From assembly GCA_949152475.1 (NCBI GenBank), contig OX424566.1, positions 32,402,423-32,466,422 of the forward strand: a stretch of 64,000 nt of DNA, given 5' to 3'. The position numbers were made by a program, and so were the translations under genes. Origin of the DNA: Terebella lapidaria (Eukaryota; Annelida; Polychaeta; Terebellida; Terebellidae). The notes under the pieces are model-generated. The model did not search any database. It was not told the origin of the DNA and worked only from the letters and a program-made list of their open reading frames with translations. The first letter of the stretch is position 1. Each line of letters begins with the position of its first letter. Of this stretch, positions 12,205 through 22,383 are shown in pieces.

Positions 12205-12310
12205 TAGTAGTTTAGAGGTGAGTAATAACAATAAACGGCAAATTTACAATTAAAATTTGGGAAGTTTATTTTATACATCACCAATCTAAACTACTACATG
12301 CTCCTTAGAA
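12205..12310 (-). repeat. DIRS internal complementary region
   Basis: The left half (about 12205-12264) is the reverse complement of the element's outer 3' extension (11924-11990). The right half (about 12265-12310, AGTTTATTTTATACATCACC…) is the reverse complement of its 5' terminus (about 18143-18186). The two termini thus meet here in complementary form. This is the template arrangement known for DIRS elements, in which it allows completion of a circular DNA intermediate. Confidence 0.85.
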
Positions 12311-12604
12311 TCAAAGGATAGGCGGTGGAGCAGTAGTGCTAGAGAGTCATGAAAACAGACGATAGTCTTGATTTCAAGCGAATCGCTAAAATGCTACATT
12401 TTCGATATATCTTTAGTAATATAATAAAGATACTCACCTAGCGGTGCGATCGCTTGCCTCCGACATGCACGAATTTCTTCTTCACCCATCGGTGGAAAAC
12501 GGAACTCTACTTGAGACCGTAACATAAAGAAACTCAAACACAAACACAACGTGTTGCTTATATACACGTGCACGTTAAAACCAAGACTTTTCTGTCCAGC
12601 TGGT

Positions 12605-15466
12605 TCAAACAACAGCTTGCGCTACGACCAGCGGACCCAGTCTAAATCTGGACGACTGGTCCTGAAGTTCGGCAGCATTGGACAGATAGAACCCGATGAA
12701 TGTCGTAGAATTAGTCCACATTCCAGCCCTCACGATATATTCCAACGGAATATTCGACCTGGCCGCCAAAGACATCGAGATGTGTCGGATTTGGTGGGAC
12801 GATATTTTGTAAGTGACTCGATCGTCAGCACCTGACTCCGCATAGACAGTCCTCACTACAACCTTCACCCATCGGGATAGTGTAGCTGTGGAGATATCCG
12901 TAGCCCTATTAGGCTGATAGGAAATAAATAACCGCTTGCGATCTTTCCTGATCGATCTGGTACGATCGATGTAGATTTTCAGCGCTCTTACCGGGCACAA
13001 TAGAGCGTCCGGCTCATTCCGTCCTACGTAATCGCCCAGTGACGGAATTACGATAGGGGAGAACGCTTTCCCGCCCTCAACCGCAGCACGTGTTTTAGGC
13101 ATAAAATCACGTACTGGGTATAAGGAAACGGACCCATCCGCGCCAAATGCGACTCGCGATACGTCGATCGCCGCGACATCTGAGCGTCTTCGACCACTTG
13201 CTAGCATAACTAGCAAGAAAGTCTTAAGAGTTAACCTCTGCAAGGAAACTTCCTTGAGAGGCTCCCAAGGTGCTTTAGTAAGACAATATAGCACAAAAGC
13301 CATGTCCCAATCCGGTAGAGTAGGAACTCCCCGTGGCCTTTGCGTCCTAAAGGACGCCAAGAGATCAGCAAGGATACGATTATTAGTTAAATCGATCCCC
13401 CTAGCACGGAATACAGGGCCCAGCATGGACCTGTATCCCTCGATCGTAGTAGGCTTCAAATTAAGCCTATCAAAGAGATAGCAGAGAAAGTCTAGCACTG
13501 CATTCAGAGGGGCAGGGAGCGGATCAATGCGCCTTCCGTTACACCAACGTACAAATACTCTCCATTTAGCCTCATACGTTTTAGAGGAGGATCTCCTATT
13601 CTTTCTCGCGAGATGTACGGACACCTGCTGAGAAAATCCTGCCTCCTGGAAGGATCGCTCGATAGCCTCCACACGTGTAATTTGAGCACGTGGACGGAAT
13701 CGTGAAATATATCCCGCCCCGGTTGCTTCAGCAACCTGTCCTCGATCGGGAGAACCCGTGGTACATCGATCAGGAGGGACAGTAGCAGGGGGAACCACGC
13801 CTGCATCGGCCAGCATGGCGCCACCAACAGAATCTCGCACTGAGACCTGGCTACTTTGTGCAGCACTTCTGTTAGGAACCGAGTTGGCGGGTACGCATAC
13901 CCGAACATCCCGTCCCACGACTGAGACATCGCGTCCACAGCCAGTGCCTCGCTCTCTGGCAGAGGTGAGAAGTAGACCGGGAGCTTGTGATTCCGAGAGG
14001 TTGCGAACAGGTCTATGTTCGGTGTCCCGAACGCCTGACAAACGCGCCGAAACACCCCCGGATGCAAACTCCACTCCGTGCCTATGATCTTGTCCGGTCT
14101 CGACAGAGCGTCCGCTAGGACATTCCTGTGACCCGGCAGGTGCCTCGCCCTGATAAACAGACGGTACTTGAAGGCAAACCTGATCAGACACTCGGCCTCC
14201 AAACAAAGCTGACTCGACCGAGTTCCACCTTGTTTGTTTATGTGCGCCACTACTGTGCTGTTGTCTGTGAAGACCAGCCACTTCGTCCCTGGGGAACTCT
14301 GAGGCCCCCAGATCTCGAACGCACGTCTCACCGCTCGCAGCTCTAGGACATTGATGTGCAACGCCCTCTCGCTCGTGTTCCACACAGCAGAGAGTTCGTG
14401 CTCGTCCATATGAGCTCCCCAAGCCAATTCTGACGCATCGGTGAAGAAGGTCCGATCGGGCAGATACTCCGCCAGTGGCATCCCTCGGAAAAGATTCCGA
14501 TGGTCCCGCCACCAATGCATTGCTTCCCGAGCACGATCGTCCACCGATACGACTTGGTCTAGTCGATCGGTGAGGATCCGCCATTGCAACGCTAGACACC
14601 ATTGAATGGGTCTGAGGAAGCACCTGCCGAACGGCACCTGTTTCTCCATCGACGCCAACAGACCGATGATGGACAGAAACTGTCGAGCTGTGATCGACGA
14701 CTGCGTCAGCGCGACCTCCATCGCCGCAATCGCCTTGAGAACTCTCTTCCGCGGAGGAAGAGCTACTCCTCGCTCTAGATCGTAATCTACCCCGACATAC
14801 TCGAACCTCTGTGTCGGGGACAGATGAGACTTCGCCCAATTGGGGATCCAGCCAAGGCTGGTCGCCAACCTGAGGACGAACCCGGATTGCTCTATAGCCT
14901 GAGACGGGGAGTCGGCTATGATTAACCAATCGTCGATATAATGGTGGAATTGAATTCCAACCGATCGAAACCTGGCCGCCATCGTCCTTACGATACGGGT
15001 GAACACGTAAGGGGCGGTGGCTACTCCAAAAGGAAGTACCCTGAACTGATACACCGAACCCTCGAAGGCGAACTTGAGGTATCGCCGATCGGCTGGGTGT
15101 ATGGGCACATGTAAGTACGCGTCCTTGACGTCGATACTGACTGCCCACTTCCCCTTGGACAGAGCTTTCTGAACGGAAAGCGCCGACTCCATCTTGAACC
15201 TGGGTATGATCAGGAATTTGTTGAGGTTTGACAGATCGAAAACGGGACGCCACCCGCCTGTCTTTTTCGGCACTAGGAAGATGAGAGAATAGAATCCTCT
15301 CTCGTCCTTGACCACCTCGATCGCACGTTTCTCTAGCAACTGCTGCACCTCGTGCTGCAGAAGCTGAAACTTTTCCCGATCGCCGGGCACAGGGAAGAAC
15401 CACGCTTTGGGTCTGATCGGTGGTTTTCCAGCCTCCCATCTGAAGGTGAGACCGAACTTCACCCAT
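12605..15466 (-). CDS. DIRS ORF with C-terminal tyrosine recombinase
   Basis: A 953-codon open frame overlaps the RT ORF in another frame. Only its last roughly 390 residues read as protein of a known family. They form a phage-integrase-like tyrosine recombinase with an N-terminal SAM-like part (KTYEAKWRVFVRWC), the first catalytic arginine in LASGRRRSDV, the HxxR box in SSHQIRHISMS and the nucleophile region in TFIGFYLSN. The recombinase integrates the circular DNA intermediate into the genome. The first part of the frame is probably a shadow of RT/RNase H coding. Production from the same RNA through overlapping frames or splicing is typical of the family. The ORF is part of a whole-looking element. 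Confidence 0.85.
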   Translation of the reverse strand: MGEVRSHLQMGGWKTTDQTQSVVLPCARRSGKVSASAARGAAVARETCDRGGQGRERILFSHLPSAEKDRRVASRFRSVKPQQIPDHTQVQDGVGAFRSESSVQGEVGSQYRRQGRVLTCAHTPSRSAIPQVRLRGFGVSVQGTSFWSSHRPLRVHPYRKDDGGQVSIGWNSIPPLYRRLVNHSRLPVSGYRAIRVRPQVGDQPWLDPQLGEVSSVPDTEVRVCRGRLRSRARSSSSSAEESSQGDCGDGGRADAVVDHSSTVSVHHRSVGVDGETGAVRQVLPQTHSMVSSVAMADPHRSTRPSRIGGRSCSGSNALVAGPSESFPRDATGGVSARSDLLHRCVRIGLGSSYGRARTLCCVEHEREGVAHQCPRAASGETCVRDLGASEFPRDEVAGLHRQQHSSGAHKQTRWNSVESALFGGRVSDQVCLQVPSVYQGEAPAGSQECPSGRSVETGQDHRHGVEFASGGVSARLSGVRDTEHRPVRNLSESQAPGLLLTSARERGTGCGRDVSVVGRDVRVCVPANSVPNRSAAQSSQVSVRDSVGGAMLADAGVVPPATVPPDRCTTGSPDRGQVAEATGAGYISRFRPRAQITRVEAIERSFQEAGFSQQVSVHLARKNRRSSSKTYEAKWRVFVRWCNGRRIDPLPAPLNAVLDFLCYLFDRLNLKPTTIEGYRSMLGPVFRARGIDLTNNRILADLLASFRTQRPRGVPTLPDWDMAFVLYCLTKAPWEPLKEVSLQRLTLKTFLLVMLASGRRRSDVAAIDVSRVAFGADGSVSLYPVRDFMPKTRAAVEGGKAFSPIVIPSLGDYVGRNEPDALLCPVRALKIYIDRTRSIRKDRKRLFISYQPNRATDISTATLSRWVKVVVRTVYAESGADDRVTYKISSHQIRHISMSLAARSNIPLEYIVRAGMWTNSTTFIGFYLSNAAELQDQSSRFRLGPLVVAQAVV

Positions 15467-16101
15467 GCCACGACTGAATTGTCTGACGACGCCAGATCGC
15501 TCCAGTTCTGGACGAACTGAGCCAGGCGTCCGCCGACTGGACCAGGTTGTGGAAGATCGAATTCCGACAGAACTGAACCTTCCACAGAGCCTACGCTTTC
15601 CCGCAACGAGTCACTTCTTAGCAGAAGATTTCCCTTTGCCTTTGAAGCGTCCACCCCCTTTGCCTCCACGCTTGCCATCCCCCTGGGGAGGGGGAGGCTG
15701 CGCCCCCCGAAAGGGCGGCTGCGCAGAAGCGGGTGCATGTGGTGCCTGAGGTTGGGCAGGCTTCTGACCCTTGGTCTTCTTGCCTGTCCCAGACCCCGCC
15801 GACTTCCCAAGCAAAGCCTTGGCCATAGCCTCATCCCGGAGATGTTCCCGCATGACGGAAATATCCGATCGAGAGAGGTTGGCGTAGGTATAGCCTGAGA
15901 AAAGCGGCCTCCCACGTAGCTCAGCGACGTCCGTAGCGGACACGTCAAGCAGACGGAGATCGGCATCACGCATGGTGAGATCCAATTGTGCGCCCAGGTG
16001 CGCACTGTCACGCTCAGCAGCATGGACCACTCCGGCCAAGACGCCGAGTGCTGCATGAATGTTGGCGCGACTCCCCTCCTCCAGATCCGCCTCGTCCACA
16101 A
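13504..16101 (-). CDS. DIRS reverse transcriptase - RNase H - methyltransferase-like polyprotein
   Basis: This 865-codon frame has an RT domain with LVPKKTGGWRPVFDLSNLN, SIDVKDAYLHVPI, LPFGVATAPYVFTR and the catalytic YIDD box. An RNase H domain follows, with FFTDASELAWGAH, the LELRAVRRA glutamate and VFTDNSTVV. A DIRS-type C-terminal module comes after it (NIDLFATSRNHKLPVYFSPL … FPLLLSLL), which is often annotated as DAM-like methyltransferase. It would copy the element RNA into DNA. Its start is uncertain, because the first 200 residues overlap the end of the gag-like ORF in a second frame. All expected domains are present in order. Confidence 0.88.
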   Translation of the reverse strand: MWTRRIWRRGVAPTFMQHSASWPEWSMLLSVTVRTWAHNWISPCVMPISVCLTCPLRTSLSYVGGRFSQAIPTPTSLDRIFPSCGNISGMRLWPRLCLGSRRGLGQARRPRVRSLPNLRHHMHPLLRSRPFGGRSLPLPRGMASVEAKGVDASKAKGNLLLRSDSLRESVGSVEGSVLSEFDLPQPGPVGGRLAQFVQNWSDLASSDNSVVAWVKFGLTFRWEAGKPPIRPKAWFFPVPGDREKFQLLQHEVQQLLEKRAIEVVKDERGFYSLIFLVPKKTGGWRPVFDLSNLNKFLIIPRFKMESALSVQKALSKGKWAVSIDVKDAYLHVPIHPADRRYLKFAFEGSVYQFRVLPFGVATAPYVFTRIVRTMAARFRSVGIQFHHYIDDWLIIADSPSQAIEQSGFVLRLATSLGWIPNWAKSHLSPTQRFEYVGVDYDLERGVALPPRKRVLKAIAAMEVALTQSSITARQFLSIIGLLASMEKQVPFGRCFLRPIQWCLALQWRILTDRLDQVVSVDDRAREAMHWWRDHRNLFRGMPLAEYLPDRTFFTDASELAWGAHMDEHELSAVWNTSERALHINVLELRAVRRAFEIWGPQSSPGTKWLVFTDNSTVVAHINKQGGTRSSQLCLEAECLIRFAFKYRLFIRARHLPGHRNVLADALSRPDKIIGTEWSLHPGVFRRVCQAFGTPNIDLFATSRNHKLPVYFSPLPESEALAVDAMSQSWDGMFGYAYPPTRFLTEVLHKVARSQCEILLVAPCWPMQAWFPLLLSLLIDVPRVLPIEDRLLKQPGRDIFHDSVHVLKLHVWRLSSDPSRRQDFLSRCPYISRERIGDPPLKRMRLNGEYLYVGVTEGALIRSLPL

Positions 16102-17708
16102 ACTCCTGAACCAAAGTGATCCGTCAACGAGAGCTGCCCCATCAACTGATGAGACAGCGTCTGCCAGTGAGAAAGGCGAGCCTTTTTCACATAAGCTGAC
16201 CAGACCGTACCCTGCTTCCGGGAAAGCAGGTGAAGGTTAGGGTCTTCGACCGGGACGGAAGTCTGATGTCCACCCTCGGACTGTACAGTCCGATAGGTGT
16301 CGATCGACTCAGGTCGAACACGGCTAGTCGGGAATGTCGACTCCGTACGAGCCACATCCTTCTTAGCCGTAACTCCCTTGTTGATCTTGTCGAAGGACTT
16401 GACCAACGCGGGAGCCACAGGGAGCCGGATCGGCCGACGAACTGGCGCCGACGCGAACCTACCGGTTCCCCGTGAGGGCCCTGGAGCATCGATCGGCAAG
16501 TCCATACGCCTTGCGACCGACTCCAAAGCCCACCGGAAGTTAGAACCCCCGGCCTGATCGGAAGTCTCATCCTCCGAGGAGGACGACTCCTGATCAGCTT
16601 CCACTCGACCCCCCCGATCGTTGGACCTCACAGGTCCGATCGAAGACCTCGATGACCCCAAGGGTACATCAAAGGACGGGTGAGGGAATGCCTGCTCAGC
16701 GATCGCGCCCGTCCGGCGACTTACATCCGCGTACACAGGACTTGAGTGGTCCTGAGGAACGACCCCAGCACCACCCGCCCGATCGTGCCCTGATCGAGGA
16801 CCAGGAGCACGACCGCCAAGTGAAGACTCCCGATCGCACGAACGATCGAGAGCCTCACCCCCAAACAAAGGGAACTCTTCCCCCTCGAACCTCGAGACCG
16901 AGGACCCGAATGAGCCATCCAAGATGCTCCGCCGATCGAAGCCCGAAGCCTGATCGTCGCCCACCGAGAGGTCGGACGAAGCCTGAGCCACATCGAAAAT
17001 CGATGTGGTCTCAGCACCACGGCGCTTAGAGGAAGCACGCTTCCTCTTCTTGGAAGGCCCAGGGGAAGAGACGACGGACCCCTCCACCTCGATCGGCCCC
17101 GACTGAGGGACGACGAAGGTGGAGTGCGGTTCCTTGGCTGCTTTCGCCTTGGCAAGAACTGAAACCTTCTTCTTAGAAGATTTCGACTTCTTGCCAGCAG
17201 GGGGAGCAAGCTCTCCCTGCGACGAAGGGGCAGCCGAAGAACCGGCCGGGACTCCCTGTCCAAGCAGGGAAGAGAGACCCGGCAGGAGGGGACCCTGAAG
17301 GGACGATAACGACTGTGCAAAGAAGGATTGCACAGCCGCGTTGACCATGTCCTGTGTTAGCCCCAGGGGCTGGCTAACACCGGACGCAATCTGCGCCGTC
17401 ACAGGCGGAGTCTCCACCTCCATGGGCGACTGGCGGACTTGCGGAGCCGAAGCTTCCGCAAGCCTCAAAGCATCCCGACGAGCCAACGAGGCTTCGGAAT
17501 ACTTTGCAGTCGCCTGCACGAAGGAAGAGGGACGCCAGAAACGGCACAGATCACACCTCAAATCCTCCATAGATACCGGGCCATGGTCTAAACAGTCGAA
17601 ACACAAACTGTGTTTCTCCCCTCCTCGGAGGGTATTGACCAGACACTTCGGGCATGGACGTTCGTCCATGGCACCGGTACCAAGGGAGGATTGTGAAGTC
17701 ATGATCAC
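16014..17708 (-). CDS. DIRS gag-like ORF1 protein
   Basis: This is a 564-codon frame. The N-terminus carries a cysteine cluster (CPKC…CFDC…CDLC, residues 18-56) that may bind nucleic acid. The centre is a long Ser/Pro/Lys-rich, apparently disordered stretch with nuclear-localisation-like basic runs (KKSKSSKKK, KKRKRASSKRR). A more structured C-terminal part begins near LHLLSRKQGTVWSAYVKKA. The same protein is encoded in part by 4718-6532 (plus) and 1-1278 (minus). It corresponds to the ORF1 of DIRS elements, which is believed to coat the RNA, by analogy with retroviral gag. Confidence 0.82.
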   Translation of the reverse strand: MIMTSQSSLGTGAMDERPCPKCLVNTLRGGEKHSLCFDCLDHGPVSMEDLRCDLCRFWRPSSFVQATAKYSEASLARRDALRLAEASAPQVRQSPMEVETPPVTAQIASGVSQPLGLTQDMVNAAVQSFFAQSLSSLQGPLLPGLSSLLGQGVPAGSSAAPSSQGELAPPAGKKSKSSKKKVSVLAKAKAAKEPHSTFVVPQSGPIEVEGSVVSSPGPSKKRKRASSKRRGAETTSIFDVAQASSDLSVGDDQASGFDRRSILDGSFGSSVSRFEGEEFPLFGGEALDRSCDRESSLGGRAPGPRSGHDRAGGAGVVPQDHSSPVYADVSRRTGAIAEQAFPHPSFDVPLGSSRSSIGPVRSNDRGGRVEADQESSSSEDETSDQAGGSNFRWALESVARRMDLPIDAPGPSRGTGRFASAPVRRPIRLPVAPALVKSFDKINKGVTAKKDVARTESTFPTSRVRPESIDTYRTVQSEGGHQTSVPVEDPNLHLLSRKQGTVWSAYVKKARLSHWQTLSHQLMGQLSLTDHFGSGVCGRGGSGGGESRQHSCSTRRLGRSGPCC

Positions 17709-17996
17709 GAAAGGAAACTAACCACACACAGTAACAGGGCGGGCAAAATACGCAAACCTGAGACCGCGCTGAAAAAGAACCCTAAGAGGACTACGAACAT
17801 ATAAACTACAGTATACGTTTACAAAATATATACAGTAGAAAATTAACGTAGAACTATTGATAGATGTAAACAACAAGTACACTATCAAGTACGACGGATG
17901 GACGATAAGAATATATCGCAAAAGTCTAGTTTGCAGACTAAATTCTACGAATTCACCGGGAACCAAAATCCAAAGCTGCCAAGCAAAAATGGCGGT

Positions 17997-18164
17997 GGAC
18001 AGAAAAGTGAAGCTTCTGCGCAGCTGCGCGCGCATATGCGCGGCGGTTTTGGCGGCAAAAGGAGCGCTCGAGTCATGCAGGCAGACGATCGTGCCTTGCT
18101 TTCAGTACGCGAATTTCTATCCAGAACGATCCAAAGGATCGAAAAGGAGCATGTAGTAGTTTAG
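17997..18164 (-). repeat. DIRS inverted terminal repeat, 5' side
   Basis: This is the mate of 11972-12139. The same sequence closes the interrupted copy at 3650-3816. The element ends at …ATAAAATAAAC (18186). Flanking DNA resumes with CCCAATTTC. Confidence 0.88.
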
Positions 18165-18228
18165 ATTGGTGATGTATAAAATAAACCCCAATTTCATAAT
18201 GTCTCTACACATGGAATTTATTTTCATT

Positions 18229-18553
18229 ATCACTGTGTCAATCACTCGAACGAATTGCCAACAATAAATTTATTTCCACAGCGTCATAAAAGTTTTCTGA
18301 CCGCCTTCTGGAAAGCGGAAATGGCCATTCACCGTTACCTACAGCATCGATCTTACCACTGTTTTTGATGACAAAAATGGCTCCCGGACATGCGCAGACA
18401 GCAAAATGGAGTTTGGTCATCGTAAAATCGATGCTGTACATAACGGTGAATGGTATTTCCGGCTTCTGGGAGGCGGCCAGGAAACTAAAATTTGATAGCA
18501 CTGGGGAAATAAATTTATTGTTGGCAATCCGTTCGAGTGATCGACACAGTGAT
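18229..18553. mobile_element. 325-bp imperfect palindrome (MITE-like)
   Basis: ATCACTGTGTC at 18229 and GACACAGTGAT at 18543-18553 begin two arms of about 150 nt. The arms share CGAACGAATTGCCAACAATA / TATTGTTGGCAATCCGTTCG and ACCGTTACCTACAGCATCGAT / ATCGATGCTGTACATAACGGT. Only a few tens of bases separate them. No coding potential is seen. It starts 43 bp from the DIRS end and is probably an independent foldback or MITE insertion. Confidence 0.7.
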
Positions 18554-18639
18554 AGTGTCGTTTGCTCGCAAATGAATGGACTTTCTTAGAAAAAAACTGA
18601 GGTGCAGTTATCAAGTGTTTTATAGATGATAGAGATCTA

Positions 18640-18812
18640 GAGATCTCTTGCTATTTCTTGGAAATAAGACCTACTGTGTGGGTCTTTTTTGAGTCAACCC
18701 GGCAAATCAACTCATCTTTCATTGTAAATTTTCATTGTAATTTATCACTTTTACATTGTTGTTTTACTATGTTTTACATGTGTTGATTCCAAATAAACTC
18801 AATCAATCAATC
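18640..18812 (+). mobile_element. Probable 3' tail of a non-LTR retroposon
   Basis: The run TCCAAATAAACTCAATCAATCAATCAGA ends in three AATC units after an AATAAA, the form of many invertebrate LINE/SINE 3' ends that finish in short tandem repeats. No body of the element can be defined upstream, so this is a truncated tail at best. Confidence 0.4.
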
Positions 18813-20889
18813 AGATGACGCAATATTTGTCGGAATACTCAGGGTCGAAAGCCTATATGAAGGGATAAAGGTACCAAATAAATAGTCTTATGTATGGCTA
18901 TTTATTATCAAGTTTGAAAGAGATCACATGACCTCATAAAAGTACTTCAACTTTTTTTCGATGATTTTCTTGTCATTCTTGTGATTCTACTAGTGTTAAT
19001 CAACAGATCAAGTGTTAATCGCAAATATTCAAGACAGAAACTATATCTTTATTCGTTCTCGGGTACGGGTAACGAAATTCCGACCGACGGCGCTCCCTGA
19101 TCAGCTGATCCAGCCTAGCCAGAATACAGGCCCAGGACATGGTACGGGGCCTGACGCCAACTTGCTCACAGAAGCGAGATCTTCAAATGTTTACACGGAA
19201 CATATCTGTCATGTGACTGCATTCACGCGATTTCACTCCGACGTGATCTTTGGGGAGAACGTACATCTGATGTATGGAACAGCTTTTTCGTCATAATCAG
19301 AAGTAGCGGCCAGTGGTGCCGGGGCTCAAAATTTTATTGGAATATTCTGCAGGGCTGAATATTACGAAAAAAGCAATATAATTTGAACATTAAAGGTATA
19401 TGACTATACCATGTATACCATCGGATTTATTTTGGTGTCTCTTAAACGACTCAAGCACATGCAGTAAACATGTCCAAAACATTCAGAATGTATATTACAG
19501 TAACGGTAATATTAAGGTATTTTTTTAATTTTAATATTTAATTTTAAAATTTGTATACATCTGCAATTAACCTTTTTTTAAAAATATTAGTTGTGAATAT
19601 ATCAATTGTTAGGCCTAATATATAATTGTGTCTGAGCTGAGGTGGTTAAAAGTTTTGTAGTTCGTTAAAAAACATAGTGTCAAAGAATTTTTTAGGTACT
19701 TCACGTCAATTAATTTAGTTTCCATACTTCTGAAGTTCTGAATTACTTACCAGTCCTCGAATGGCTCATAATATCAACAAAAGCTTCCTGAATGCCAGGA
19801 CAGTGATAGTCGGAGGTCAGATTGAAATAATCATCAATTCAGCACCTTATCATGTGTTTCATTTCAAATCCGCCAATTACATTGACTTACAGTATTTTAC
19901 AGCGTGATCAGTATAAGTGAGTAAAAATGTAATAGGTTGGTGAAACCTTGGAACATTCTCCATTTTCCAATGCTTACAATTCAAAAGTATATATATTTCT
20001 TCAGAAGATTAGGTTAAACATAATTCGATAAAAAAGAACTAAACATTATTCAAATAGTTTGTTTTCTCGTCTAAAAATACTGAATGCGGGCCTGAGTTAT
20101 ATTGATCTTGAAGTTGATATTGAAGGCTGGTGAATTGAAGTTTAGGTAACCACCACGTCATGGTCACGTTACTTAGGCCAGAAGTTTGATGGACTTCATC
20201 ACAATCTCATATAAAACTAGACAATGGTAGCACTCGAGAGCAGGTGTAGACGGAGTCTTCTGCTAAACCTCGAAAATCTGAAGCAGATCGCCTGATCATG
20301 TTGCTGACAAAAATTGAGGATGATCAATCAAACACGAGACAGCAATATTACGAATAAAGGCGAATGTTTTCACAGTTTGTGGCATTCAGCAGGGCATCAA
20401 TAGCTGTAATCGTCTCTAAGTAATATATCACGAAGATATACCACGAAGATATAATTGTTCATATGATCGGGCTTAGTTCATAATTATGGGCGTGGGTTCT
20501 CTCAAGTGCAATGTAGGATTACTGTTCATTTGTTTGTCTCATTGTATCTACAAGTATTCTCCATGATTCATTGCGATAAAGAAACTATGCATGGAGAACT
20601 AGGACAGTCCGTTCAATTCCAAACAACAACATTTATTTCCGAAAATCAAACTACAAAGCCAATGAAGGTAAATTATTATGGGAGTGTTTTCATTTTTTCT
20701 GATCCATACATATTCCGCTCGGTATTGCTCGGCCAACTTCGGAAAACGAACGCAAATGGCGAACCACAAGTGGACGATTTGTTTACTGTTTTGAAAGTGG
20801 GCGAAAAGAGTTCATATGTGGCACATACATCTGTGTGACATGCATCTGTGTACTTGACATGTGCCCCATCAACTGTGTACATGTTGCTT
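18813..20889. other. Gene-poor stretch with one possible exon
   Basis: This is AT-rich and mostly featureless. On the minus strand, about 19840-19751 reads as an open segment (…NLTSDYHCPGIQEAF…) that ends at a good donor (ACTG/gtaagt), which is exon-like. No convincing acceptor or family match is seen, and its link to the missing dsn1 5' exon cannot be shown. Nothing else is supported. Confidence 0.3.
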
Positions 20890-21948
20890 GGGATCCACAG
20901 GTACAAAGTTAGTTGAAGACCCACAATGAAACGTTTCCTATCCTCCCCATTGAATGAAGAAACTTCCTCGCGGCCGGCTCAACAGCACTGAGGAACCATC
21001 TGTAATCACTGCCAAAGCAAAGAAAATCCCCTCAGGGAACGATAAAAAAATATGGGGTATACGGGCTCCGGCCGCCGCCGGGCTGCGGCCCCCGTGTTAT
21101 AGCCGGGGTGCGGCCGCCTGTTGGAGCCGGGGTGCGGCCGCCTGTGAGATAGATAAAAGACGGAACGAACACGCAGCCAGACTGATTACATGAACATAGT
21201 ACTGTGTAGCCATAAATTGAAATAAAAAACTATTTGAATTATTCAACTTGTCGTGTTTTTGTCAGTCTAGGTGTTTATACTTTATGTGGTATTTTGTGGA
21301 TGCTATACAATTAGGCATAGATGAGATTTTAACGACGTCAACGGAAACCATAGGAAATATATTAAACGATGTATAAGAAACAAAAATAAGAAACATTACG
21401 ATAGATTAAAGAAAAATGGAAGAGACTTCAACCACATATTTAAAACGAAACTAAGATCATAGAAAAAACTTCATAATCAAATACATACGGTCAATTTCAA
21501 GACCTGCCATATTAACCACGTATACGTATGGAACATTAGAATATTTAAATTAGATTTTGAAAAAGATTGATTTTTAAACATTGGACAACAAATATATTAT
21601 GGTTGAAGGTACACGATTGAAATACACGGTAATTGCCATCAACTGCGAAGAAGCCACCCAATCAAAGCATTATATCCATCAACTGTCAGGAAGCCACCCG
21701 CGCAAATGGTTAACCATGCATAAATTGAGAAGCCACCATGTACGGTGATGTAGAATAACCCGAAGCTGTGAAACTGTAAGCCATTATTAAATTAATCAAT
21801 TAAATAGATCTGAGCGGATTAATTATCAACAAATGCCGGTTGAGGCGACTCAACCGAGTGGGATTGAAAGACCCTTGTATAACTTGTAGTTCTAGTGGTA
21901 TTAGTATTCTATGAATTCTGTAGGCTACAGCTTGATATTGTCTGAGGA

Positions 21949-22168
21949 TTTTGTATATGCAGTTGTCGTATATTTGTTAATCGATACTTTTGGGTATGAA
22001 ATTCGCAGCAATGAATAAATTTTCATCCTTGAAAAAGCATTGTGTTATCAATTATCAGCTTTTGTATATGTAGTTCTCGTATATTTTTTAATTGATACTT
22101 TTGGGTATCAAATTGGCGGCAATGTATAAATGTTCAACCTTGAAAAAGCATTGTGCTATCAATTATCA
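21949..22168 (+). repeat. Two tandem 110-bp units
   Basis: Two adjacent units each contain TTTTGTATATG, GATACTTTTGGGTAT, TTGAAAAAGCATTGTG and ATCAATTATCAG, at about 85-90% identity. They lie in the AT-rich interior of the GC-TIR element. Confidence 0.75.
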
Positions 22169-22329
22169 GTTATCAATATCTTCATGTCACGCTTACTGGC
22201 GTGTCAAAATCATGAGGATCAACAGGCGGTATTAAAACAAACAATTAAGGTCTAATCAATCAACCGTTCACCACGATGGGCGCCGGTATCTTGTATTGAT
22301 TTGTATAGGCGGCCGCAGCCAGTCCACAG

Positions 22330-22383
22330 ATAGCGCAGCCGAGGTGTGACCGCCGGTAGGCGGTCACACCTCGGCTGCGCTAT
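22330..22383. repeat. Perfect 25-bp stem hairpin with GGTA loop
   Basis: The stem is ATAGCGCAGCCGAGGTGTGA… (22330-22354) paired without mismatch to 22359-22383. The loop is GGTA. It stands 20 bp from the right TIR of the GC-rich element. No U-tract follows, and no coding region adjoins it. Confidence 0.85.

Larger units (their letters stand above)
11924..18186 (-). mobile_element. DIRS-like retrotransposon, whole-looking, in dsn1 intron
   Basis: This 6.26-kb minus-strand element has all DIRS hallmarks: inverted terminal repeats (11972-12139 and 17997-18164), a gag-like ORF, overlapping RT-RNase H-methyltransferase-like and tyrosine recombinase ORFs, and an internal complementary region at 12205-12310. 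Overlapping frames are usual in this family. There is no integrase and no LTR. It looks whole, with all three ORFs long and open. Its closeness to the two other copies in the window suggests recent activity. It lies in the same orientation as dsn1, 18 nt from an exon. Confidence 0.92.

Noticed and set aside
19751-19845. dsn1 first exon
   Set aside because: The donor is good and the frame open, but there is no start codon or convincing acceptor in the right place and no resemblance to the DSN1 N-terminus.
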